Assembly: GCF_001039355.2 (NCBI RefSeq)
Contig: NW_019774180.1
Span: 211,382-269,522 of the forward strand
Source of the DNA: Lingula anatina
Lineage: Eukaryota > Brachiopoda > Lingulata > Lingulida > Lingulidae
DNA: 58,141 nucleotides
Reading direction: 5' to 3'
The notes under the pieces are model-generated. The model had not been told where the DNA came from. It searched no databases and saw only the letters and a program-made list of their open reading frames with translations. Shown piece by piece: positions 1-10,452 of the stretch (positions are counted from its first letter, which is position 1; each line of letters begins with the position of its first letter). The position numbers and the translations under genes were made by a program.

Positions 1-2246
1 AAGGTTACATAAAGGCAAACTCCAGGGGTGGTGGAGCTATTTTGGTACTGATGTTGTTGTGTTGTGACAGTTGTAATGATATTAAGAATACATAGACTGC
101 CCCCATTTTGGTAGATTATATATATATATAGGCATTTAGAGGTGTAAACCATTATTTTGAAATCAAAATTGTACGGTTTTGACAGTTTGTCTGGCCTTTG
201 GGGATTTTCAGTCTGTTCTTTGACAGCTTCTTTGGTTATTAAAGAGAAATGTACCAGCTTATTAATCTTTTTTGTACTTTATGACCCAACTCTGTAGACC
301 GTCTGGTCTTTGCACTTAGCATGCTACTGATGTTATTCAGTGCTTTTACTATTTAACATACAGCACCTAATGTTATAGTCTGTAGCTATACACTGGGGTT
401 ATCTTGAAGATCCTGTTGTCTGCTTTCTTAAAGGAACTGTCCAAACATTTTATTAGAGACACAGTGGATCTTATCAAGATTTTTTTAGTAGGAGATTTTT
501 TCCCAGGGTCTATACAATGCTTTATCAGTTTTATCTTTCTATATTTATGCCAAAACACATCATTTGATGGGTTGGCGTGATGGTTACAGAAATGTAACAG
601 TACTATTTTACACACACGCGCGCGCGCATGCATGCATGCATGCATGCATACACACAAATTTTGTCATGTGTGTATTATTAGATGCATGGAACATTTGCAA
701 GCTCAAGATACTGGTTGATTATAGATCAATAGTTGTAAATATTTATGACAGTTATGCATTAGAAGTTACAGTGAAATCAATAGCTTTAGAATCTTGTCAT
801 AAAAATACCAAAATCTGGTCATATAAATGGGAATATTGTATGATATATCTATTTGATCCTGGTGACATCAGATTTCTTTATTGAATAGGTATGCTACTTA
901 TCTAAACTATTAGAGAGTTTTTTGGTTCACAGTTTTAAATAATTTTGTCAGAATAGAACTTTTTACTGATGGCTGCTCTGGTTCACTTTTCATGGCATGT
1001 TAAATACAAATTTCTCTCCTTGGAATTAAATCTCAGTGCCCTTAGAAAAAGTTTCTGATTTTTGTAGTTCCCAAAGGCTTTGAGGTCTCGCAGTTAAGAG
1101 GAAAATTAGTTCACCTTCAGGACATGGCAAGAGTGATGTCTTCTTGCTTGGCTAAGAAATAAGATTACCCATGTCTTTTGGGATTGGAAAAATTGGATGA
1201 GAAAAGTGGATGGGAAGGGATTGATACTGCAATTGGTTTTCCTGGTTATGTCTGTAATAAGTTTTTAACAATTGAGTCCTGCTGAAGGCAACAGACAATG
1301 TGATTCATCATCTTATTTGTACCACCGCTTTAGAGTTGGAAGAGCCTTGTTATTGCTCTCTACTACAAAGCATTAACACATAGGTTAAAAAAAAGACAGG
1401 CACATGCTGTGTCCTCCTCCTCCTCCATCCTACCTGAATTTAAGTGATTTGTTTCTGTTTGTCAGCTTTTTATCCTTAAGCCAAACATTTATGTAAGTCA
1501 GCTACTATAATGTCTAGAGAATTACCTTACCTTCTGTTGCAACCAACATCAATGCATAGAAATGCTCCTTTTTAACTTAGCATCATTGTTAGAAAAACAT
1601 ATAATTTATAAATTACACATAGCCTTAAATATATTTAAGACTAAACACATATTTATTAGTTACATATATTTAAGACTAAGCAAGCATCTCTGTTTTTTTA
1701 TATTTAATTTTTTTAATTTTTTCATAGAGTCGCAGATGAGGTATTAAGCAGCTGACAAGTCATTTAAGGCTGTGTGAGCTTATGGATTATTGAATTATCC
1801 TGAATTATCTTGGGGAGTTGTTTGATAGATATTCTGTCATCATTTTGTCATGAAGTATTTGCTTAGTCCCATTTCAACAGTCTTCAGTGATGATGATACA
1901 TCAAAAAGAAAAAATGATGAATATAGTGGTTGCATGCCATTAATGATAGATGGCATTTATCTAAATTTTTGCTTAGAGAGTTTTATATATAGAATTTCAG
2001 TAATATAACTTATTGAAAGCTAATAACTCTGTACTTTCTTTATATCTGTTAATGCATCTTGCAACACAGCAAATTTGTGTAATTGAATAATATCTTATTT
2101 TAAAATTGTTCTCCAGGAAATTGTTTTGCAAGTGATTAAACCAAGTGAAATAAGCGAGAGAAAATTAAATAAAAGCTTAACATATTATGTACAGCAAAAT
2201 TTACAGTTGATAAGAGAAATCACATTCAAAATTTGTTCTGTTTCAG
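1..2246 (+). other. Intron of the SYNRG gene, upstream of the EH exon
   Basis: No exon with matching splice signals and phase was found here. The first recognisable SYNRG coding exon begins at 2247 after a TTTCAG acceptor and enters in the third codon position, so at least one coding exon lies left of the window. The stretch is AT-rich and holds one compound simple repeat (611-656). Confidence 0.7.
611..656. repeat. Compound CA/CG/CATG microsatellite
   Basis: The tract is alternating purine-pyrimidine: CA repeats, then CG repeats, then six or so ATGC units, then CA again. Such tracts can adopt Z-DNA. It lies inside a SYNRG intron, and the histidine/cysteine-rich reading frames over it are artefacts of the repeat. 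Confidence 0.9.
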
Positions 2247-2409
2247 AAATGGCATCATAGAAACAGGGCGTCTCTACCCTATCCTTATCGGCAGTGGCTT
2301 ACCTAAGGCAGTGCTGGGTCAGATATGGGAGGTTGCAAACAAGAAGACCCCCGGCCAACTCATCAAAGAGGAGCTGTACATGATGCTTGCTTTAATAGCT
2401 TTAGTGCAG
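2247..2409 (+). other. SYNRG: SYNRG exon encoding the EH domain
   Basis: Acceptor TTTCAG and donor CAG|GTTAGC bound an exon of 163 nt. It encodes the second EF-hand-like half of an Eps15-homology domain: a helix with LYPILIGSGLP, then LGQIWEVAN and KTPGQLIKEELYMMLALIA. The TPG-x-L-x-KEE-L loop with a following hydrophobic helix is the typical SYNRG pattern. The next exon (3266-3371) continues in phase 0. Confidence 0.9.
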
Positions 2410-3451
2410 GTTAGCAGCCATGGTTTGATGCAATTAATGTCTGTTTTTGAGAGGAAGTGATAGAAAATTGGCGTCTATAAACACCATTAACTGAACACAT
2501 AGTCAAAGGTTAAGAGCGACTTGACACCAATTAAAGGATATTTTGGTGTTCTGTCTGGAAATCTACAAGCATTCACCTTTTTTATGTTACATATGTTTAA
2601 GCCTACCAGAAAAGCGATAAATTCTCTAAATTTTGTTTATTTAGTTTTCTAGTTGTGTTCTGCTATTTTTGAATTGGAAAAAAAGTTTTAGGGTTTCTCA
2701 TTTTTGACATTGTGAGGCTCTTTCTGAAGAAATATATATGCTTAGAATTTCTGATCTCTCTGATTGCAGGTTTAAGTTATGGTTATATTTTTTAAAAAGC
2801 AAAAAAATAAATAAGACAAAACCTTGCTCTTAGTTCTCTGAATTCTTAGGATATTATATCAAAGACGGTGATGGTGGTCACTTGGTATGTGTCTCTGGGC
2901 TGTAAATAGTCATGTTTGTCCCATTTGCATATAATTGCTTTAGGGGAGATGGCAATGTTAAGAACTTTCACCTAAAAAGGAAGAAAAATGAGGCATGTGC
3001 CTTGATGTTATGGAGGTCGCCTGGGTTTTGTTGACCTGTAGGCTTTGGATATGTTATTTGCGTGAATGTGACTTGGCAAAAATGATATTTGACATACACA
3101 TCTCTTCATCTCTATTATAGAGGTAAATTTGATTAAAATAAAAAAAAAAAGATGTGGGTTTAAAACTTACAAGGTTTACATGATGCTTCTGGCAAATGTG
3201 GGTCCAACCATGCCCTACCTCTTCCTAGACCTGCCTCTATATTATTTCCTCTGCTTTGTTTTCAGAACAATGTCCATGTGCTGTCATTGTCCACTCTGGA
3301 GAAGTTACCACATCCTCCAATACCATATCTAGGGCAAGCAGCACCACAACCTGCATATCACCCTAATGCTGGTATGTCATATTGGAATATAGGTTTCATT
3401 TTTTTTACAACAATATATCACATATCTCTGATATGCACAGAGGTCAAGCCT

Positions 3452-3489
<38 letters not shown>

Positions 3490-6400
3490 TGCATATTTTG
3501 AAATTCCTAAGTGACATCTTTGATAAGTAAAACATAGTATTACATATAGGTAGTCACAGAATACACTGTCATAGTGAAATGCCTTTGACAACAGCTGAAA
3601 ATCAATACTCATGGGCAGAAAGGTTGTTAATGTGATATGTTTGAAAATAAATTTAAATTGAAGTGGTATAACCTTTTGAATTGTGTGTACTTAGATGCTC
3701 AATATCTCTGTATATAGAAATTCAAGTGTTTTTTTTCCCTCAGGACAAGCTCCCCAGCAAATGCCCCCTGGTTATCAGACTCAGCAGATACCATCACAAG
3801 TACCCCAGGGTCAGGCCCCATCCCATGTACCCCAAGGACCTTCTCAAATCCCCCACAGTCCCAGAGAAATACCCCAGGGATTAACTAGTTCAGGGACAGT
3901 GCCAGCAGCTACCACAAATATCAGTCGCATTCAAGCCACTGCAACAGGGGATGATGATTTTGAAGATTTTCAAGCAGCACCTAGCATTCCATCACAGTCA
4001 TTGCAATCTGTTCCATCCCAAACACCATCACAAATACAGCCACAGCCTGCAGTATCAGTGAGCAGTTTTGCACCTTTTACAAATCAAGCCAAGCCCAATC
4101 CTCCCACCATGCCTCATTCACAACCTGTGTCTTCTTCTTTGGATAGTTTTTCACCTTTTCAAGGAACTACCAGTCAGACATTCCCTGGTTCTGTGAACTT
4201 AGAAGTCTCATCTGTAAAGTCACTGCAGCAGTCTCCAATAGGGGGCAGTGCAGTGGTAGAAGGAAAAGACGATGATTTTGAAGCATTCCAAGAAGCTCCT
4301 AGACCAGCTTCAGGCAAGTTTTTATTATGCTGTTTTATTTTTTGTGTAATTTTTGTTTATTTTTGTTCTGATGAAAAAATACCTTCTGCCTTTCATATTC
4401 CAGCTGATATAATTAAAAGATATTTGAGTGTAGGCAAGTCATTATGAAAATTGATATGTTGTCTAGTGCTCTCTCTGTATGCTTGTGCATTGCATTTGAT
4501 CATTTTTCTGTTTTTAAAAGTATAATTCTTTATTTTAGGTTCTTTTGGAGACTTCTCTGGTGCAGAACCTGAGCAAATTAGGTTTGTTAACATCTTGTGT
4601 GGTAATTTTATAGACTTTTTAAGAAGAAAAAATCATCACAAGTAGTATTGATTAGTTGGTGTTGGTTTCATTCATCTGTGTTATTTCAGAGGAATAATTT
4701 TGATATGTTTCTCATGTAAAAAAAATTATGTTTTTAGTGCCCCCCAGAATGCAGCACCTCCTGGTGTACGGCAAGAGATGAACCTGATGGCTACAGAGGA
4801 TGACAAATATGGTGCTCTAAGAGGACTCACCTTGGAAGGAGAGACAGAAACAAAAAGTAAATATTCATTTTTTTTTCTTTTTAAGCAACTAAATATAATT
4901 TTTTCTTTACTTGAAAGAAAAAAAAAACTAAGGTTCTGTTGCCAGTCAGTTATTATATCATTTTATTTGCGTATACATTTATTTGCTAAATTAATGTACT
5001 TAAATATCATTTTAAAGTGGACAATGTAATATAGTAATGAAGTCTAAATTCTTTTATGTTGATTGTAAAAAAATCTATAAAGATTGGTAATTGCTCCCTT
5101 TGTTTATTTTTCATTTATTCCATAAGAAGAAGAAGCAGATGAATTTGCGGACTTCAGGTCATCTTCTGATGACCAGGGCACAGTGTGGACAAATCCATTA
5201 CCAACCAGTGAAGGCTGGGGAGACTTGACCAGTTCAGGTTTGTATACTGACCAAATGGTCTGTCTGGTCTTACAATAATCCAAATAGCCATTTAGTTCTG
5301 AATATAGACAATTAATACTGAAGTTCACTGTCCGAATTATAAATACATCACTTAAGAATAAAGTGGACATTGGTATTCTATTCTTCTTCAGGAAACAGTG
5401 CAGTACACAAATCAGAGGGTTGGGCAGCATTTGAGAGTGCCACAGCCCAGACCAATACAGGAAGTGAGAGTGAGGGCTGGGCTGAGTTCTCAATGCCACC
5501 CTCAACTGTGCCTGCAAAGGTCTCAGATCTTTCCCAGCCTGAAGGCAGTTTGAACCTCTTTTCACAACCTCCATCTTCTCAAGCAACACAGCCACTTGGA
5601 GGAGACAGTATGGATCTTTTCTCTCGGAGTCCTGCGACTGGGGCTGATTTGGGGGTCAGTTTGGGTGGACCGTCAAACTCTACCAGTGACCAGTCCAGCT
5701 TAGCCACCAGTGAAGTACCCACTGATCCATCACATTTGTTTGCATTTTGCAAACCCAAGCCTAAGGCAAAAACTTCAGGTGGTATTTTTGGTGATAGTAG
5801 TGGAGCACAAAGTGACCTCAGTCTACCCCAAGATGGCAGTGCAACGGTGGATGATGATTTTGCAGACTTTCAGGATTTTACCTCGAGTGCTTCAGTGCCA
5901 TCTAACAGTAACAGTAACACTGATCCATCTTTTAGTGCTTTAGGAATGCCACCAGGAGGCTCTGCAGTATCCACAGCTGGTGACCCTGCTGATAAATATA
6001 GTATATTCCACCAGGTGGGTGAGGACACTTCATACAGTAGTGTATTTGGTCAATCCACGATACCAGAGCATTTTAGAAGCAGCGGTGCTGATGGTACTAG
6101 TGATGATGAGTGGGATAATTTCCAAGCCCCTCCATCATTGTCAAATACAGCCATGGGGACAGACAAGCCAGAGACTGCTCCCAAAAAACTGATAGCTGTT
6201 AAAGGTCTGGTTGACAGTGTGGTAGAAGACAAGGAGAAAGTACAAAAAGAAAGGGAAGAGAAAAAGAAGGCTGAGGAGGAGAGAAAGAGACAGCAGCAAC
6301 CAACATCCAGGTATGTCGGTCATATGTCTGTTTACAAACAGAGGATCCCTCAGCCAGTCACCATCCCAGCGTTTGATACTGAACCACCACCCTTGACTGA

Positions 6401-8977
6401 TGATGACTTTGGGGAGATGTCCCCTGGTCATAATGACCACTTTGGCCATCCTGTCCACCATCATCATGCTGTAGTAGATGTGGATGACCATGATGACTTC
6501 ACAGGATGGACAACGGCTGGAAAAATTAAGAAAGAGGACAGTCAGTCTGTAGCAAGTCTTGAACTCGCTAAATCATCAAGCCTGTCTGTGATAAAACAGG
6601 AAGACAGCCAATCAGTGTCCAGCTTGGAATTTGCTGCAGGAAAGGCATCGTCCACAAAATCCAGTGCTGGCGATGATGCTTCAAACTCCAGTGTTGATTT
6701 TAATGGCTTTGACTCTGGAAATAATAAAGTAACAGGCACACCTGATGAACAGTCAGTAGGAAGTTTGGATTTGCAACCTACAGTCTCCGAGGCAGAGATC
6801 AATGATGCTGATGACTTTGGAGACTTCAGTTATCCCAGCCAGAAAAGGCCAGAAAATGTGGCACCAAAACCTTCCTCAGATTTTAGCAGTGTCCTCACCA
6901 CTAGTAGAAGTTTCCCTCCTTCAGTTCAGCAGGACATTGGTAAGCTTAAATTTCTTATTTTACAATCATTAAGTACTTTTTTCGTTATATTGCACACATG
7001 ACTAAATGGTATGTGATATTTAGAAAATATTTATTTAGACTTTGTATTTGGTTTTCTACTGTGTCCTCTGAATCCAAAAAGCATGAAATTATTGGAGTGG
7101 ACAATTTCAAGCACTCATTAATGATTGTAAAAGACATTTTATGTGTGAAACAGTTTATATTCTTTTGAAGATATGTTGATTGGAGCTCACCAAGAGATAA
7201 ATCTCCTCTAACATTTATATATACAATGTGTACTGTTTGCAGATTGGCATACTGTCCCACGCTCTGCCAGTGAGATCCTTGCAGAGAGTGGTGGAGGACC
7301 TGGGATTGGAGACAGGTACAGTGCTGTCATGGAGGAGGAAGTACAGGTGAAGATAGGTTTTAATGAACTTTATTTTTACCATGAAATAAGAGGACATTAT
7401 CAACTTTTAAGGAAAATGAACTATACAGAACATTCAATATCTCTTATACATGGACAAAAATGTTATGTGGTATATTTATTGCAGGATAAACATGCCCATG
7501 AGTGGCAGAGATGCCTGGAGAGCTGTGACCAGATGATTGCCAGTGCCAACAATGTGTTCAACTCCATCAGCAGTTCCTCTGTGTGTGTGGAGGTCATCAA
7601 CTCAGAGGAAGGCATAGATTACCTCACAGGTGAGTTTTTTAAAGTCAATTTTCAGATTGTTCATTTTTAGGTATCTTTTTTGCATTTCATGTGAAATATC
7701 AAACTGAAACTAATATGTGAAAATGATCATGAGGAGAAAGTGCATTATTCAACAGTTTGATTTTCTTGTAATTTTTCTATTTGATGGATTTTGTGATAAA
7801 ATTTTTCACACATCTTGACTAAGGTAGAATAAAATTAAAAGTCTTTGGAGGAAAATATAACTTTATCTCTCATGCATTTGATATTTCAGCCACAGCATAA
7901 CTTCATGCAACAATCTGATATGAGTGTCAAGCTTTTCATTCTCCATATTGCACATTAAACAAATCCTTGTTCAAGTGTTGTGGATACTTGATACATGACA
8001 AATATTTTATTCATTTTTTTAAACACCAGTTATTTAGTATTTGTGTATATACTTCAGGTGTGGTTGAGATCTACCGTGTTGTTTGCAGGATATCTTGTGC
8101 CATGAAAGCCTATAGTAAGTTAATTACTGACTGTAAAACTAAATTATAAAATATTTAAAAGGTGTTACCTTTTAGTATTTTTACTGAAATTCTGTGTATT
8201 ACACTTTGAAAGGTTAATTATAACATTAACATTCTGTGAGCCTAGAAAATATAGGTCGAATTTAGTTTGTTTCGTACTCAATTTTCTCTCTCAGGCATAT
8301 CAACATCAGAGCTGAGACAGGTCTTGAAGTCAGTTGACCTCAGCTGGAACAATCTGTGTGCTTTTATCACTGCAGCAGGCAGCACTATCATGGTAAGGTG
8401 GAGTTGGCAGGCTTTACTCTAGTCCTGGAGTAATTTATTTTTTATGAAAAAAGGCTGAAAAGGCATTGCATTTTGTGTAAAATGTTACAAAATGTCTCTC
8501 ATTTCGGCAGAGATCATGTGTTAAGTTGGGTTTTCCTATTTTTACAAAAATGTTATACAGAATGTTTGTAATGAAGGCAAATGTATCACTTTTTTCAATA
8601 ATTTTAAACACAATGTCATTTTGGAAAAAAATATGTTCCAAGTAAGTGGCTTTTTTATTTTTTTATTACCTTTTTTATTATGATATTTCATGCTTCAGTC
8701 TATATCTCTACCTTTCTTTCATGAGTTCTTTTATTTGATGTTGTAGACTGACAACTCCTTCAACTTTGCTGGACACGTACTGAAGGCAGAGGATGAAAAT
8801 TCCCAGGACAAGGCTTGTGGTGTTTGCACACTGAATGTGGATGGCAAATCAAACATGGGCGAGGATAGTTTTAAACTGAGTTATGGTCGCAGGCAGTATC
8901 ATGCAACTTGTGCTAATTTCTGGATTAATGCTGTGGACTCTACTTTACCAGCCTTGAAAATCCCAGAGCTTTTGTGA
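2247..8977 (+). CDS. SYNRG: Gamma-synergin (AP-1 subunit gamma-binding protein), 5' partial
   Basis: Gamma-synergin is an accessory protein of AP-1/clathrin coats at the trans-Golgi network and endosomes: its acidic DFxDF-type motifs bind the gamma-adaptin ear and its EH domain binds NPF partners. Twelve exons are supported by splice sites and phase: 2247-2409, 3266-3371, 3744-4313, 4539-4581, 4738-4856, 5127-5237, 5392-6939, 7243-7346, 7485-7629, 8058-8114, 8295-8392 and 8747-8977. Together they give 1097 residues; human SYNRG is about 1,300. The EH domain (window residues 1-54) contains SGLPKAVLGQIWEVANKKTP, very close to vertebrate SYNRG. The middle is Pro/Gln/Ser-rich with repeated DDDFxxFQ motifs. 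The C-terminus holds a conserved Cys-rich module ending PELL. The start codon lies left of the window. Family assignment is firm; symbol given by homology as remembered, not searched. Confidence 0.94.
3455..3487. repeat. (TG)n microsatellite
   Basis: About 16 TG units in the intron between SYNRG exons 3266-3371 and 3744-4313. The opposite-strand reading frame is a run of Thr-His, a translation artefact. Confidence 0.95.
3744..4313 (+). other. SYNRG: SYNRG exon with Pro/Gln-rich linker and two AP-1-binding motifs
   Basis: This 570-nt exon encodes a disordered linker rich in Pro, Gln and Ser, starting with repeats of the type PSQVPQG/PSQIPHS. It carries two acidic-phenylalanine motifs, DDDFEDFQ at 3950-3973 and DDDFEAFQ at 4268-4291. 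In vertebrate gamma-synergin such motifs bind the gamma-adaptin ear. The exon ends CCAGCTTCAG followed by GCAAGT, a non-canonical GC donor with an otherwise perfect consensus. The next exon (4539) restores the frame. Confidence 0.88.
4314..4538 (+). other. GC-AG intron of SYNRG
   Basis: The donor is CAG|GCAAGT and the acceptor TATTTTAG. Phase 1 on both sides joins exons 3744-4313 and 4539-4581 in frame as ...RPASGSFGDFSG. Reading through the donor meets a stop at 4445-4447. No GT donor close by gives the same continuity. Confidence 0.8.
5392..6939 (+). other. SYNRG: Largest SYNRG exon (515 codons) with WxxF and DFxDF motif array
   Basis: A single 1548-nt open exon between TTCTTCAG and ATTG|GTAAGC. 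It encodes a Ser/Asp-rich, probably disordered region. Visible adaptor-binding-type motifs include EGWAAFE and EGWAEFS near the start, DDDFADFQDF (5850-5879), DDEWDNFQ (6102-6125), DDDFGEMS and DDFGDFS (about 6809-6829). A short charged E/K-rich segment with a probable helix lies at 6205-6300, and a His-rich patch at 6430-6500. Three copies of a DSQSV(A/S)SLE-like phrase follow at 6538-6780. Antisense reading frames over this exon are shadows. Confidence 0.9.
8747..8977 (+). other. SYNRG: Terminal SYNRG coding exon, conserved Cys-rich module
   Basis: The exon (77 codons including TGA) encodes ACGVCTLNVD, then LSYGRRQYHATCANFWIN, and ends LKIPELL. The same order is found in vertebrate gamma-synergin, including the CxxC and the HxxC about 40 residues later, which together could bind one zinc ion. 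The zinc idea is inference; the conservation is from memory of the family. Confidence 0.9.
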
Positions 8978-9995
8978 GGAGGGAAGAAAGCATAGCCGTA
9001 ATTATGTATCTATATGTGATGATGAGGGAGAAGCAACAGCCAAGGAGATTCATGAACATTTTTTATAATCAGGAGCCTAGTCACCTTCATGCATGTTTTA
9101 GTTATGCCATAAATATTATTGAAATATTTGAATATGTAATTTTAATGATTAAAATTAATTTTGGTAGGATAAAAAAAATCATGTGTGTGCATATTTTTGC
9201 TTAACTTTTGGCAAAATGCTCAAATGTGCATAAAAAGCTATACTACACTTTAGCTTCTGCAAATCTAAAATATAGGAATGATTGTGAGAATTTGGCAGTT
9301 TTTTTCCACCTGATCTTGATGGTTCAATCCCTACATTCCAGTTTGATCAATAATTTGTATTCTTGTTTGTAATTTTTATGCCAAATGGATAAAACTGATT
9401 CCTCTTTGGAAGTTGGAACCAATCTTTTTGGAAATAATTTGAGCGATATGTGGTAAGTTAGTTGTGAGAATAAACTTTTGATCTGTTGTTTTCAACTTAA
9501 TTATAATTCTTTAGATTATGTGAAAAGGAAGAACTTTTGAGACAAAATGTGTGTGCTTAAGTCTGGCAGTGCATTATATGTGTGGTAACAGTATTACACT
9601 TTAACAGTCATCAGTTTTAATGACACTATTAGGTTCTAATAATTGAACATGCAGTTTTAATTTCTAATAAGTTCTAATAATATACTAAGTTCTAATATTA
9701 TAACAAGATCCTAGTTTACCAACTTGAGTATTTGCATTGTTGTATGTATCATTTAACACCCTTACCTGCTCTTTACACATGTCAGATTGGAGTCCTTCTG
9801 CGCTTCCTGGTTTCAGATATTGATTGGTCCACATTTGTGGTATGATCAAAAGTATGGGTGCAAATCAGATGTATGTTTCGATAAATGAAAAAACGTGCAA
9901 TATGTAATTGTTAATTTATGTCAGTATATTTTAGATTGTTTTGTGATGTATGGGTCCAAGCTTCAGTAATAAACATGTTGTTATTGAAATGTTTT
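8978..9995 (+). other. SYNRG 3' untranslated region
   Basis: About 1 kb of AT-rich sequence without coding character follows the stop. An internal AATAAA occurs near 9470 and a second one near the end at 9968-9973. The 3' ends of SYNRG (+) and gene A (-) appear to face each other with about 100 bp between them. Confidence 0.6.
9968..9973 (+). promoter_or_regulatory. Probable SYNRG polyadenylation signal AATAAA
   Basis: Canonical hexamer about 1 kb after the stop, followed by a GT-rich stretch (TGTTGTTATTGAAATGTTTT). Confidence 0.55.
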
Positions 9996-10110
9996 GGTTA
10001 TTTGCATTATTCTCTGTGATTGAACAGAAGAATATTTGTTCACATTTCCCCCTTATATCTTAATATACCTGAGAATTGAAGTAATTCAAATGTGATGAAC
10101 CTTATTCACT

Positions 10111-10116
10111 TTTATT
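10111..10116 (-). promoter_or_regulatory. Probable polyadenylation signal of gene A
   Basis: The + strand reads TTTATT, so the minus strand carries AATAAA about 340 nt after the gene A stop codon. The 3' UTR between them is recognisably related to that of gene B (about 13540-14046). Copy A' has no equivalent, because its sequence starts at 16517. Confidence 0.5.
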
Positions 10117-10452
10117 TCAATTTTCCCCCATCTCTTTTAATACACAAATAATATTTATATTTACACATATATACACTTTAAACACCAGAATATATAGATA
10201 TTATATACATATTTACATGCATAAACTTATATTTCTATAAAACTAACTACTGTTATTAACTGTAAACTAATTTCAGGAAAGTTAAGAGTCCATTCTATTC
10301 TTGAAATTAGAAATAAGTCACTTCTTGCGTAAAAAAGGCGTCGATTTAACCAGGTCTTAGAGATTCACACACAGACTAATTCGTTTTAAATGAAGATTGT
10401 TTCTTGAGGCCAAGAGTTGGTTGGTGTGTGAGTTAGACTGGTACTCGGAAGT

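Noticed and set aside
5104-5595. 163-residue open frame on the minus strand over SYNRG exons
   Set aside because: It crosses SYNRG exon-intron borders, lacks any domain, and the plus strand there is clearly coding.
9310-9340. tRNA-like B box (GGTTCAATCC) in the SYNRG 3' UTR
   Set aside because: No A box, acceptor stem or cloverleaf can be built around it.
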